Positions 11,245-23,157 of a stretch of DNA of 64,000 nt are shown here, in pieces. The position numbers and the translations under genes are program-made. The notes beneath the pieces were generated by a model that saw nothing but the letters and a program-made list of their open reading frames with translations, had not been told where the DNA came from and ran no database searches. The DNA comes from Phocoena phocoena. Lineage: Eukaryota > Chordata > Mammalia > Artiodactyla > Phocoenidae. The stretch covers positions 29,152,842 through 29,216,841 of the forward strand of contig NC_089232.1 of NCBI RefSeq assembly GCF_963924675.1. The letters are read 5' to 3'. How positions within the stretch are numbered: position 1 is the first letter of the stretch; every line of letters starts with the position of its first letter.

Positions 11245-11268
11245 TTTTTTTTTTTTTTTTTTTTTTTT
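11245..11268. repeat. T24 homopolymer
   Basis: 24 uninterrupted T. It could be the A-tail of a minus-strand retrocopy lying to the right, but I recognise no parent gene or SINE there and no TSD. Confidence 0.9.
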
Positions 11269-12325
11269 GGTTAATACAGAGGGATTACAGGATTACATTT
11301 TTATAATATAGGTCCTAGACATCCCCTCAAATATATAAATAGATAGGTAGATACAAATATAGAGAGAGAAATATGTACATAGATATAAACACCTAATAAG
11401 AACTTTATTCTGGCAGATCTGCTGTAAATTTAGGAGAGAGGAAAAAAGAGGCAAACCAAGGATATCTGCTCTGAAAATCAAGAGAGTTTCCTTGTACTTT
11501 TTTTAAATGGTATTCTGAAACTCAGAGGCGTTGTCCTGGCTGTGCATCCAGTTGCAGTGTACACTGGTCCCACTAGATTGTGATGCATCTTTCTCTGGAT
11601 TTATTAGGAGTCCCAAAGCTCTACTTTCCTGGTAACTGACTCCTTATCTCTCCCCCTTTCTCCTCCTACCATCTGGAAGACATACATCTCCTGATATAAT
11701 TCCAATTCCAATTTCTTTCTTACAGTTCCAATTTGGTGAAAATGAGAACCCCACCCATTAGAATCATTGAAAGCTTCATACATATCATTATACTGCAAGA
11801 TACATGCAAATCTTTCTATATTCCTTTTCCAGTCAAGTTCAGGAAGCAGACAAGATTGAAGTTATTACTCTTCATTCTGTATACCGGTCTGGGTTTGTCT
11901 TACTCATAAAGAATTACAGAACCTTTAGGATTCATCCTAAAGTAAAGCCCTGTTGTTTCTGTAGTCATCAGAATGGGACATGGGACAGACTCTTAGGCCT
12001 GCTTTTATTTTACAGAAAAACCAAGTTTTCTACTGATAGAATGAGCATGTCAAAAGAAATTAAGCAGACTCTCAGAGATGATGTGCTTTAAAGAGAGCAT
12101 ATTTGGTCATTTAGGTTTTAAAATACTCATTGAAGCTATGGTTTTACTTTTTAAAAAAATCACAGTAAATAATAATAACATCTACTAGGCTTATAGTCCA
12201 GTCTCTATTATAAGAGAAACAGAAGAGTGGAGAGCATAGATAAAGCTGTGCCTCTCATTTCATGTACTATCATCTAACATTAGAGGAAGGTTGAACTCAA
12301 CTAGACTGGTCCCACACCTTTTCTC
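11269..12325. other. No recognised feature
   Basis: About 1.06 kb. It starts with AT-rich simple sequence (tagataggtagata, agagagagaaa), then mixed DNA. Two short ORFs (64 and 95 aa) lack any recognisable domain. Possibly unique DNA behind a retrocopy tail. Confidence 0.45.
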
Positions 12326-12545
12326 TGTAGCAAGAGTTGGCAATCTGTGGCCCACTGCCTGCTTTTAGAAATAAAGTTTTATGGGAACATAGTAACTCAC
12401 TCATTTGCCTGCTGTCTGTGGCTGCTTTCACACTACAATGGCAGAATTGAGGACTTGATACAGAGACTAAATATATGGCCCACAAAATCTAAAACATTTA
12501 CCATCTGGCCCTTTACAAAAAAGGTTTGCCACCTCCTCCTGCCTT
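12326..12545 (+). mobile_element. Nonautonomous hAT-type DNA transposon
   Basis: Left end caagagttggcaatctgtgg, then 'gaaataaagttttatgggaa', 'gctgctttcacactacaatg', 'tatggcccacaaaatctaaa', 'catttaccatctggcccttt' and a right end ggtttgccacctcctcctg. The ends are imperfect inverted repeats of the 'caggggtcggcaaac' type. I know this as a common eutherian hAT MITE but am not certain of its Repbase name. No clean 8-bp TSD. Confidence 0.75.
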
Positions 12546-12628
12546 TACAGTATTAAATGCAAGAAAGTGAAAATCTTTACAAACTGGTAAAGGAAAAAAG
12601 TCCCTATAATAATAATCAAGTTCATGTT

Positions 12629-12928
12629 GTTTTTTTTTTAACATCTTCATTGGAGTATAATTGCTTTACAATGGTGTGTTAGTTTCTACTTTATAAAAAA
12701 GTGAGTCAGCTGTACATATACATATATCCCCATATCTCCTCCCTCTTGCATCTCCCTCCCACCCTCCCTATCCCACCCCTCTAGGTGGTCACAAAACACC
12801 GAGCTGATCTCCCTGTGCTATGCAGCTGCTTCCCACTGGCTATCTATTTTACATTTGGTAGTGTATATATGTCTGTGCCACTCTCTCACTTCGTCCCAGC
12901 TTACCCTTCCCACTCCCGGTGTCCTCAT
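12629..12928 (-). mobile_element. 5'-truncated young L1, 3' UTR only
   Basis: Poly-T, then 'attggagtataattgcttta', 'ctaggtggtcacaaaacacc', 'tgctatgcagctgcttccca' and 'tttcgtccca'-like text: the antisense cetartiodactyl L1 3' UTR. TSD gttcatgtt at 12620-12628 and gttcatgttt from 12929. Confidence 0.9.
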
Positions 12929-13149
12929 GTTCATGTTTTTGATCAATAGAAATATGTGTGTGTATTTTTTAAGTAAAAGAATGTGATTGTGTAAAAGGAC
13001 TGGTAGGGGACATTAAAGTATTTTTAAGCATGATGTCTGAATAAATTTTGAGAGACATATTTTTAATATTTAAGATATTTTTATATGTAAATACTTAAAA
13101 ATACTTTAAGAAACTGGATCTGAAATCCCTAATAATATCAATCATATTG

Positions 13150-13500
13150 GGAGAAGAAGAGTAGGGTTAATAAATGCTCTTTTATTCTTGACACTGATAA
13201 TTATGTTTACATTTAAAAAATTGAATTGAGACTGTATACATTCTAAATCATTAGCAAAAACTAATCAAAGAAAATTTCTGTGTAGCAAAGGAAACAACAA
13301 AGAAGAAAACAAAGCAGAGCACAAAAACAGATAATACAAGACCAAACATACTCATTATTATAATAAATGTAAATAGATTAAATGTCCCTGCTACAAGGCT
13401 CAGATTGGCTTTTTTTAAATATCCAGATATCAAAAAGTAACTTGGAGATGTTAAAAGACAAATGAAAGGCAAAAATTGAAGCAAATACAATTTAACAGAA
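13150..13500 (+). mobile_element. Old L1M ORF2 fragment
   Basis: 'tattataataaatgtaaata', 'gattaaatgtccctgctaca' and 'aggctcagattggct' correspond to the N-terminal ORF2 part of L1 in sense. Highly decayed, borders approximate. Confidence 0.55.
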
Positions 13501-14768
13501 AGTGTAAGTTGTAGTATTAAAATTGTTTAACTTGTTAGGAGTTAGTATATTGATTTTTACTTGAAGAAATTTAAGTGCAACTGCATTTAATTTCACTGAA
13601 CATTGTTACTGAGTTATTGATGAAGCAAAATTGTTCAGGCCTATCATTGTAGTAAACATGTAAATACTCTCTGGAGGTTATAGTATATTAGCTTTTGGGT
13701 TAGTGCATAAATGTGTGGAAGAATAAGAAAGTCTAGTAAAGAGCAGCAGAATATACCCAAGTTTCTGAGGAAAGAAAGTCAGACACAGGTGATTATTGCC
13801 TATCTTCAACATGTGCCTTCCTAATTCCGAATGCCTTGAAATGAGAGCCACACTGGTCAGAATTCTAGAGGTAAGCAATTGTTAACAAATTCTCAATGGT
13901 CTGTTTCTATTGTGAAGAGTCAAACTGAGGACAGGAGAAGAGAATGACTCTAATGTTAACTTTGGAGAGTAAACAATAAATAATTGTTCATTCCATTTTT
14001 AGGTCTTGTCTCCCCATACAAATCATTTTCTCTTTCTATTTATCTCTTTTTTTATCTCAGCACTCTTATGAAAGTTATCAGGTTTGTCCTTCATATCTAT
14101 TATTTAAATTGCTGAAGTTATGATCATTACTACCTTTAATATTTATTGAAATTCTACTATTGCATTTTTTTGCAGTTCCACTATCTCCCTTATCATGATT
14201 ACTTTCATTGTGGACTTCTGCTTCCTTGCATTATATTAAGAATGCAAATTAGCTTTTTAAATTTCTTTCTGGTTTCTATATTAAATCTTTTTTAGAAATA
14301 CGCCTTTTCTCTTTACTTCAGAATGATAGTCCCTTCTACGATCCTAGAGTATTCTTCCGTAGTTCTTTTTTTCCCCTGATTATCCATCATGGAAGGAATA
14401 TCTAGATGCATTCTGTATATCAACAGACAAGATACATAGTTCACTATGGTCCTGTTTACTTGGGTTTGTTTGCCATATAGCATCCCAAGAAATATCAGGA
14501 AAGAACGTTCATGCTCTTGTATCTTAAGTTAGGAGTCAGCACAGTAGCATGTATTATAAGTCTAGAGGAAAAAAAATGTTGTCTCATAGGCCACATCACC
14601 ATAAGTCATTTCTAGGCCAAAAGCTCAAATACCAGACTTTCAGTTTTAAAAATCAGACACCTGTTTACCCTGTTCTTGAGTGTGATTAGCCTCATCTCAG
14701 GTCCATAACTGGGGAACACATTGATATACACAATTCCTATCCAAGTAACTCACCATTAGCAATTATTC
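13501..14768. other. No recognised feature
   Basis: About 1.27 kb of AT-rich DNA. No ORF over 66 aa and no repeat I can name. A weak L1-like flavour at 14000-14400 was not strong enough to call. Confidence 0.5.
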
Positions 14769-14846
14769 ATCAAATGCCACATGAATGGTTTATCGTCAAA
14801 TGCAACATGAATGGTTTATCATCAAATGCAACATGAATGGTTTATC
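14769..14846. repeat. Minisatellite, 3 x 26 bp
   Basis: Three head-to-tail copies of a 26-bp unit beginning atcaaatgcaacatg: 14769-14794, 14795-14820 and 14821-14846. Copies differ at one or two bases (c/a in copy 1, g/a at the first base of copy 2). There are no spacers. Confidence 0.95.
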
Positions 14847-15059
14847 ATAAGCCTATACCCACATTGTCTCTTTCTCTGACATTAACCAGAAGATGAAGGA
14901 AAATGCATTGCCCCAGTATGTCCTCTTACTGGGATCTTTAATCTGTATCCACATTGTGACTCCATAATGCTTTGCATCACTCAAGTCCTATTGCCTTCTG
15001 CCATGTTATAAAAGCACAAGTACTAGGTAGGGGCTGAGAAAAAAAGATATCCAGCTTTG

Positions 15060-15992
15060 CGCACCTCAGGAGGCAGCAACTGGTAAACGAACTGCTGGGA
15101 AGCATGCAGCACAATTGGATCTCTCATGTATACGTTACTGGTGGGAATATAAAATGGTACTGTCACTCTGGAAAACAGCCTAGCAGTTTCTTATAAAATT
15201 AAATATACACTTACCATATAAACCGGCAATCACGCTCCTGGACATTTGTCCTAAAGAAGTGAAAACATGTTTACAAAAAAACCTGTACATGAATGTTCAT
15301 AGCAGCTTTATTTGTAATAACCAAAAACTGGAAATGTACTTCCAATGTACAATCCAAATGTACTTCAAAGAATGAATGGATAAACAATCTGTGATACATC
15401 TATACAATGGAATACTACTTGACAGTAAAAAGGACTGATCTATTAATATATATTCAAAAGCTAGGATGACTCTTGAGGGCATTATGCCAAGTAAAAAGTA
15501 AAAGCCAATCTCAAAAGGTTATATACTGTAGAATTTCATTTATATAACATTCTCTAAGTGACAAAGTTACAGTGATGGAGAACAAATCAGTGGTTGCCAG
15601 AGGTTGGGGCTGGGAATAAGGTAAGGTTTGACTTGTGAGAAGTAAAACAAAGGAGCTCCTTAATGGTGATGGAACAGTTTTGCATTCTTTACATAAATCT
15701 CCATATGATAAATTTTTATGCAACTGTATACAACATACACACATACAAGTGCGTATAAAACACATGTATACGAGAATGTGTGTAAAAACTGGTGAAATCC
15801 AAATAAGGTCTACACCTGAATTCATGGTATTATACCAGAGTCAGTTTGCCGTGTTTGACAAAGTATTCTGGTTATATAAGGTATTATCATTGGGGTAAGC
15901 TTGTTGAAAGGTTTATGGAAACCCTTTGTATTATTTTTGAAACTTTTCATGAGTCTATTTCAAAATTTTTAAATTAGGTTTTAAAAAAAGCA
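15060..15992 (+). mobile_element. Old L1M (MB/MC-like) 3' end
   Basis: Sense ORF2 3' end and 3' UTR: 'ttactggtgggaatataaaa', 'atgaatgttcatagcagctt', 'tgatacatctatacaatgga', 'atcagtggttgccagaggtt' and 'ctttgtattatttttgaaac', ending in an A-rich tail at about 15990. The frame is destroyed. Ends eroded. Confidence 0.85.
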
Positions 15993-16044
15993 ACAAGTAT
16001 GCAACAGAGCGATGTCCACCCAATTTTTGTAATTCGTATAGACC

Positions 16045-16226
16045 AGTGGTTTTCAAACCTGGGAGATCATCAGATCATGTAAAGTGCTTTATAAAAAAAG
16101 TATTCACTTCTGGACAACTCCCCCTGCCCCCATCCCCAACACCAGACCTATGAATCAGTATCTCTAGAAATGGAGCCAAGGAATCTGTATTTGCAGAAAA
16201 TTGGCCAGTGTTGGAAAACAGTGTTA
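16045..16226 (+). mobile_element. MER5-like hAT-Charlie MITE
   Basis: Left TIR cagtggttttcaaacctgg, right TIR reading gtgttggaaaacagtg (inverse of the left). Internal 'ccagacctatgaatcagtat' and 'ggaatctgtatttgcag' match the MER5 group. It is complete end to end with eroded TSD. Confidence 0.78.
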
Positions 16227-16332
16227 TAGAGCCTGGTTTCTGAGGCAGGGGTAGGTTTATTCTGTATGAGCCCTGGATTGTGATTCTCAATTCTGCTTTA
16301 GTCTTGTTAGTTTGAAAATCCTTCTGAATTTT

Positions 16333-16384
16333 GGCAATAGTTTAACCAATAGTTTAATTCATTGGCAATAGTTTAATTCATTTT
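16333..16384. repeat. Short tandem repeat, ~19-bp unit
   Basis: About 2.5 copies of ggcaatagtttaattcatt with small changes. Confidence 0.8.
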
Positions 16385-16519
16385 AGATTTTAACATTGTT
16401 AAGAGTTTTTACCTTTTTCAGAGTTTTTATAGCTATTTCAATGGGAAGTGTCTTGAGGCTGTGTCTTTAGCTACTAATCAGTTGGCAGTTTAAACCAGAA
16501 GCAGGGCAGTAGTACTTTT

Positions 16520-16719
16520 TTTTTTTTTGCGTTACGCGGGCCTCTCACTGTTGTGGCCTCTCGCGCTGCGGAGCACAGGCTCCAGACGCACAGGCTCAGC
16601 GGCCATGGCTCACGGGCCCAGCCACTCCGCGGCATGTGGGATCTTCCCGGGCCGGGGCACGAACCTGTGTCCCCTGCATCGGCAGGCGGACTCTCAACCA
16701 CTGCGCCACCAGGGAAGCC
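16520..16719 (-). mobile_element. CHR-type SINE
   Basis: Poly-T tail at left, CHR body, head ending gggaagcc. Exact 13-bp TSD cagtagtactttt at 16507-16519 and 16720-16732. ORFs of 69-75 aa on both strands here are the SINE body. Confidence 0.95.
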
Positions 16720-16732
16720 CAGTAGTACTTTT

Positions 16733-17279
16733 ATAGATGGTCCCTGTCTTTGCCTTATCTACATGTGAATGGTGACTTGCTTGCAGCTTTCCCCAGTTAG
16801 GCTACAGAGTTCTACTTTACTTGATTAGATTTTCACATTGATGTGGCATCAACATAAATCATGTTTCCCCCAAGATTGGCTAGTGAGTGGAAGACAGCCA
16901 AGGCACACCACAGTGAAGACATCAGTTAGGAAAATTACATCCAAAACCTGAAAGCGGCTGTCACTGAAGTTTTTGTTTATGAAAATTGGAAAAGCCCTCC
17001 CCTCTCAGCCACTGACATCCCTGATTTATTGTTTCTTCACTGAAAATTATCCAAAGATGTTTTCAGACATTAGCTGGTGAAAGCCAAATTTACTGAAGGT
17101 GGAGGAAAATGTAAAGAACCATTATATTTGTGAATTTCTCAGTCAGACATGGCAACCTTTTAATAGCTAGAGTTGACCAGATTCTTTTTGTGCGTGTAAA
17201 AAAAAAAATCATTTGAGGAGCTATAATATGACCCATAGTGCTAGAAGGGACAGATATCTAATGCTGTGGTGCAAAGAAT
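16733..17279. other. No recognised feature
   Basis: Mixed-composition DNA, no ORF, no repeat recognised. Confidence 0.5.
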
Positions 17280-17410
17280 TCTGGCCCAATAATCAGGACA
17301 ATTGAGTGCTTACCCTGACTCTGCCACTAACTAAAACTGTATTCTTAGTTGGTTGCTTAACTGCTCTGGGTCTTGATTTCCTTATCTGTAAAATGTGGGG
17401 GTAGATGTTA
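17280..17410 (+). mobile_element. MIR SINE
   Basis: 'accctgactctgccactaac', 'ttgcttaactgctctgggtc' and 'gatttccttatctgtaaaat' are the sense MIR core. Confidence 0.75.
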
Positions 17411-17835
17411 GATCCAAATCTACTTATACGATGTGTTGTTTGAAATTTTTAATTTTGAATTTTAAAAACCGATTTTTTAAAATTTCAAGTTGTGTTTCTA
17501 AATAAAATAAGAAAAGCTATCTCATGCTAGTAAGTGCAAGTATTTTTCAAAAATAAATGTCACCATGATAATCTTAAATCCTAATAAATACAGAGTCAAA
17601 TTGAATTAAACACACTTCCTCTTTTTAAATATCAGTTTTTAAAAGACTAAGAATATTTTTAGGTACATTATAAGGAGTTTGATCAATGAATGCAACTACA
17701 AGTTTAAGATCATATTTTAGACTTATTTGCAAAATTATAATCATTTTTATAGTCTATATATTTTTATTTTTTCAGTATTTCTCATGTTTTCTGCCTTTAA
17801 CAAATAATCTATTATGGGCAAAAATTAAGCAATAT
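17411..17835. other. No recognised feature
   Basis: AT-rich DNA up to the TSD of the MLT2 LTR. A 108-aa ORF starting at 17686 runs into the LTR and is incidental. Confidence 0.5.
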
Positions 17836-17840
17836 ATGAG

Positions 17841-18326
17841 TGTATTAGTCAGACTTCTCCAGAGAAACAGAACCAGTAAGGTGTATGTGTATGTATGTGT
17901 ATATACTTATTTACTTACTTATTATAATGAATTAGCTCATGTGATTATGGAAGCTGGCAAGTGTCCCAAGATCTGCAGTCAGCAAGCTGGAGACACAGGT
18001 ATAATTCCATAAGATGCTAACAGGCTTGAGACCCAAAAAGCTGATGTTTTCATTTCAGTCCAAAGGCCAGAAAAGACTGATGTCCCAGCTCAAGGCAGGT
18101 AGACAGGAGTTTCCTCTTATTTGCAGGAGGGTCAGCCTTTTTTGTTCTATTCAGTTCCTCACCTGACTGGATAGGGGCCACTCACATTAGGGAGAGCAAT
18201 CTGCCTTACTAAGTCTGTCGATTAAATGTTGATATTTATCCAGAAATACTCCCACAGACAAACCCAGAGTAATGTTTGACCATATGTCTGATGCAGTCAA
18301 GTTGACACATAAAATTAACCATCACA
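17841..18326 (-). mobile_element. MLT2-type ERVL solo LTR
   Basis: On the plus strand it begins tgtattagtcagacttctcc and ends gttgacacataaaattaacc followed by atcaca. This is the reverse complement of an MLT2 (ERVL) LTR, so TG...CA ends are intact. Exact 5-bp TSD atgag at 17836-17840 and 18327-18331. No internal viral sequence remains, so it formed by LTR-LTR recombination. 486 bp. Confidence 0.9.
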
Positions 18327-18331
18327 ATGAG

Positions 18332-18532
18332 TAAAAATGAAGACATTTTCAAATTTTCTGATGGTAAAAATACATACACACACACACTCAGATATCACAG
18401 AACCTAGCTGCGCTCAGCTGAGGGGAAAACCAGCCAAGTGACTGGATCATGAACACAATCTTTTGAATTCCTTCTGCTGCTACTCATGACTTACTCTACA
18501 CCCACTTAGAGGATCTCAAGCAATACAGATTT
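18332..18532. other. Short unassigned gap
   Basis: Contains a small (CA)n-like run at about 18371-18387; otherwise nothing recognised. Confidence 0.5.
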
Positions 18533-18548
18533 AAAGGAAGAAAGTTTA

Positions 18549-18931
18549 CAGATGAACTTACTTACAAAACAGAAATAGAGTTACAGATGTAGAAAACAAA
18601 CTTATGGTTACCAGAGGGGAGAGCAGGATGGTGGGGAAGGGATAAACTGGGAGACTGGGATTGACAAATACACACTACTATATCTAAGATAGATAACTAA
18701 TAAGAACCTGCTGTATAGCACAGGGAACTCTTCTCAATACTCTATAATGACCTATATGGGAAAAGAATCTTAAAAAGAGTGGATATATGTATGTGTATAA
18801 CTGATACACTTTGCTGTACAGCAGAAACTAACACAGCATTGTAAATCAACTATACTCCAATAAAATTTTTTTTAAAAAAACAAACAATTCACATCTACTT
18901 CTTAATAAATTCTACCTGTGAAGAAAAAAAT
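18549..18931 (+). mobile_element. Young L1 3' end with possible 3' transduction
   Basis: Cetartiodactyl L1 3' UTR: 'acttacaaaacagaaataga', 'cttatggttaccagagggga', 'ctgtatagcacagggaactc' and 'caactatactccaataaaat'. After the first A-rich tail (ending about 18882) come about 40 bp of non-L1 sequence and a second A-run. Flanks: aaaggaagaaagttta at 18533-18548 and aaaggaggaaagtttta at 18932-18948, which read as the TSD with one internal mismatch. Confidence 0.82.
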
Positions 18932-21677
18932 AAAGGAGGAAAGTTTTATTCCTTTTATTGACATTTTAAAGTAAAGGTTATTGTAGAACACAAAAAGCTA
19001 TAAATCATAATTATGCAACTTGATGTGTTTTTGTAAAGTGAATGAGCCCATGAAACCCAGATTAAAAAAATAAAACATTACTAACATACCCTGAAGTTCC
19101 CATTATACCTACTCCCAGTCCCTAATACGTCCCATCCGATAGTAATCACTCTGCTTATTTCTATCAGCATTGAATAGTCTGACCTGTTGATAAGATTCAT
19201 CTAAACTTGCATGAAGCAATAGTTCATTTTCTCATTGCTGTAAAGCATTCCATTATACAAATATGCCACAATTTATTCATTCCTGTTTGATCGTTGATGG
19301 ACATTAGGGATATTTCTTGGTTGGGGTTTTTACAAAGAGTGCTGCCTTGAATAGTCTTGTAGATGCATTTTGATGTGCCCATTTCTGTTAGAAATATACC
19401 TAGGGTTGGAATTGCTGGTCATATGTTAGGATATATATGTCAGCCTTAGTAGATACCACTAGTTTTTCAAAGTGATTGTAATCAGTTTACACTAAGAGTG
19501 ATGATAGTTCAACTTGCTCCCACATCTTCAACAACACATGGTATTGTATTCTTTCTAATTTTAGCCATTCTGGTGGGTGTGTACTGCTATTTCATTGTGA
19601 GTTTATTTTGTATAATATTATAATATATTGTATAACATGATAATTTGTATTGTTTCCCTAATACTAATGATATCGAGCAACCTCTTCATATGTTAATTAG
19701 CCATTTTGATATCTTCTTTTGTGGAGTGCTAGTACAACTATTTTGCCCAATTTTCTGTTGGATTTCCTTTCTTATAATGGCCTTTTGGGGTTTTGATATC
19801 AAGGTTATGCCAATCTACTAAAAATAGTTGGGAAGTTTTCCCTCATTTTCTTTCCTAAGAAGAATCTGTGTAAGATTAGTATTATTTATTTTTTTCCTTC
19901 AGTGTTATAAAGATTTCACCAGTGAAATCATATGGACCAGGAAATTTCTTTCTGAGAAACTTATTATAGACTCAACTTCTTTAATATACAAGTGACTAGT
20001 CAGATCTTCTATTTATTCTTATGTCAGTTTTGGAAAATTGTGTTTTTCTAGGAATTTGTCTGTTTCATCTGAATTTCCGAATGTATTGGCATAAGGTTGT
20101 TCATAATATTCTCTCATTATATTTTTAATATCTGTAGGATCTTTAGTTATATTCCCCTTTTCATTCTGAGTATTGGTAATTTGTGCCTTCTCTCTATTCT
20201 TCTTGATAATTGTTGATGCAGAGTTTTGTCATTTTTAGTAGTCTTTTCAAAGAGCCATTTTTGACTTTATTGATTCCACTTTTCATATGTATTCTACTTC
20301 TCTTATTCTGCTATGAGCAATACAAGCAGCAGCAGTTTGCTATTCTTTAACTTCTTGAGATGCATATTTAGATCTATCTTCTTTCTTTTTCAGTTTTTCT
20401 TCTTTTTTAAGGTATTCATTTAGGGCAATAAAGTTCCCTTGAGACACCTTTGTCCCAGAGATCTTGGTACATAATATTTTCATTAACATTTAGCCCAAAA
20501 TATTTTCTAATTTCCATTTTTATTTCTTCTTTGACACATGAGTTATTTAGTAGGGCATTATTTTCCATTTTTAGATTTCATAGCTGTCTTTTTGTTGTTG
20601 ATTTCTACCTTGATTCTACTGTGGTCAGAGAACATAATAGAATGACTTCTAGTCCTATGAAATTTGTTGAGACCTGACATTTGGTTCAGTGTTTGATCAG
20701 TGTTGGTAAATATTCTACATGCCCTTTAAAAATGTGTGTGTGTTTACAGTTACTGGCTGCAGTGTTCTATAAACATCAATTATATCAAATTTGTTCATCA
20801 TAATGGGTAAATCTTCTATATTTCTACTGATTTTTTAATTTTATTCTAATTTTTCTGCCAGTTCTTGAGAGTTTTGTGCACCTCTCCAATTATTATTGTG
20901 GATTTATTTCTTTTAGTCCTTTCCATTTTTCCTTCAGGTATATTGAAGCATATATTACTGGGGACATATAAATTTAAGATTGTTGTATCTTCTTGTTAGA
21001 TTGACTTTTAACATTGTAATATGTCCCCCTGTATCTCTAATAATGCTGTTTGCCTTAAAGTCTACTTTGTCTGATATTAGCATAGGCACATCAGCTTTCT
21101 TTTTGGCTAGTATTTGCATGGTACATATTTTTTCATCAGTTTACTTTCAACTTTTCAAGATTATGTTTAAGTTGTGCTTTAATAAGTGGCATGTAGAATG
21201 TTCTAACAAATTTTGCTTTTTAATTGGAGTATTTTGTTAATTTGCATTTCAATTAATTAGTGATATATTGGGATTTATACATAGCATTTTACTTCTTGTT
21301 TTCTCTTTTTGCCCTCTCTTGGTTTTTTTTTTTTTCATGTTTTCCTTCTTTCTTGCCTTTTAAAACTTAATTATATTTTATTATTCTACTTTTTTTCTCT
21401 ATTAGCTTGTTTGTTATAATCTCTAAGTGGTTCCTCTAAACACTACAACAGGTACCTTTGACTTATTAAGAGTCTGATATAACTTAAACCCCACAAAAAT
21501 GCTAGAACTTAAAACTCCATTCCTCCAGTAAACTCCATTTACTCCACTCCTACTTTTTTATTTGTGCTATCATTTTAACTTCACAAATATTTTAAATCCA
21601 AAGGAACATTAGTATAATTACTGATAACATTTGTTTATATGTATCTACGTATTTAACCTTTTGTTTCTTTGCACATT

Positions 21678-21729
21678 CTTTTTAATATATCTTTTTAATA
21701 TATCTTTTAATATATCTTTTTAACACATC
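21678..21729. repeat. AT-rich tandem, ~14-16 bp unit
   Basis: Three to four copies of tttttaatatatc, ending directly at the left edge of duplication copy 1. Confidence 0.85.
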
Positions 21730-21948
21730 TGCTCTTTGTGTCCCAACTGAGAGCCTAGGACATTTTAGTCAGGCCTCTCCTAGGCGGGACCTAAACTCTA
21801 ATTTTTATTTCCTCAGCACCAAGAGTCTGTAGAAAACTCTTTTCTACTTCTCAGCCATTATCTGTTTGGCTTCTCAGCCCCCTGCCTTCTACAGCTTAGC
21901 ATCAGCACATGCCAGTAGGTTCACTTTTCTGTCCCTCGCTTCCCTCTG
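21730..21948. repeat. 219-bp dispersed duplication, copy 1
   Basis: Runs from tgctctttgtgtcccaac to ctcgcttccctctg. It matches 22939-23157 at 217 of 219 positions; the differences are c/a after ctcctagg and g/a within ccctc_cttcc. It interrupts the L1M: on its right, taggtctgctgataataa is normal L1M text. This copy is therefore the inserted one. Confidence 0.95.
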
Positions 21949-22938
21949 TAGGTCTGCTGATAATAAATTATCTCAGCTTTCGTTTGTCTTGAAATGTGTT
22001 TTTTTTTGGGGGGGGGTTTGCCTTCATTACTCAAGAATATTTTTACTGGGTAACGAATTTTAAGTTGCCAGTTATTTTCTTTTAACATGTCAATGTGCAG
22101 TTCCATTGTTTTCTGATTTCCATCATGTTTCTTGATGGAGTCAAGTGTAAGTCTTATAGCTACTCCTTTGAAGATTTGTCTTTGGTTTTGGCAATTTTAC
22201 TCTAACGTGCATGGTGGGGTTTCCTTTGTGTTTTTCCTCTATGGAGTTTAAAGTGCCTCTTGAATCTGTAACTAGGTGTCTTTTATAAGTTTATAAATTT
22301 TGCAGCTATTATCTCTTCAAATTTTCCTTCCCCCATTCTCTAGTTCCTGCTTTTTAGGACTCCAGAGACTCATATTTTGGCTCTTTTCACTGTGTCCCAT
22401 ATGTTCTATCTTTTAGCTTCAATCTATGAATTTGCTTCAATCTAGATATTTTGTACTGACTACTATTCCAATTTATTAATCTTCTCTTCATCTATGTACA
22501 ATCTGTTCTTCAACCACTACTATATTCTTAATTTTAGTTATTTTTCAATGCTAGAATTTCTTCTTTTTTAAATATTTCAATTGTATGGTGAAATTCTGCA
22601 TTTTCTCCTCTATTTTATTGTACATGTTAGTCACAGTTATTTTAAAGCCCATTTCTGATTTTGTTCACCTGTAGGACTGTTTCTATTGTCTAGTTTTCTC
22701 TTACTCCTGTTTTTGGCATATCTAAATTTTTATTGAATCCCAGCCATTGTGAGTGAAAAAATGTTAGTGGTTCTGGATGATGATATTCTACTCCAGAGAT
22801 TCATCTTGTCTTTTGGTAGGTATCTAGAGTGTGGGGGACATCACCATGATCCATTCACAAACTTTGCAGACTTGTGTCTGGGATGCAGTTTTTATGAGGT
22901 TCAGCCTACACTTTGTTCATATCTACCATTATAGGTAT

Positions 22939-23157
22939 TGCTCTTTGTGTCCCAACTGAGAGCCTAGGACATTTTAGTCAGGCCTCTCCTAGGAGGGACC
23001 TAAACTCTAATTTTTATTTCCTCAGCACCAAGAGTCTGTAGAAAACTCTTTTCTACTTCTCAGCCATTATCTGTTTGGCTTCTCAGCCCCCTGCCTTCTA
23101 CAGCTTAGCATCAGCACATGCCAGTAGGTTCACTTTTCTGTCCCTCACTTCCCTCTG
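22939..23157. repeat. 219-bp dispersed duplication, copy 2 (probable source)
   Basis: Same 219 bp, in the same orientation, 1209 bp downstream of copy 1. It flows into 'ccatcttgattacttaaatt', plausible L1M 5' region text, so this looks like the original location. Confidence 0.93.

Noticed and set aside
11245..11268. Poly-T as tail of a processed pseudogene
   Set aside because: No TSD and no recognisable gene-derived sequence to its right.
14769..14846. CRISPR-like direct repeats
   Set aside because: Units are head-to-tail with no spacers, in mammalian DNA; a minisatellite.
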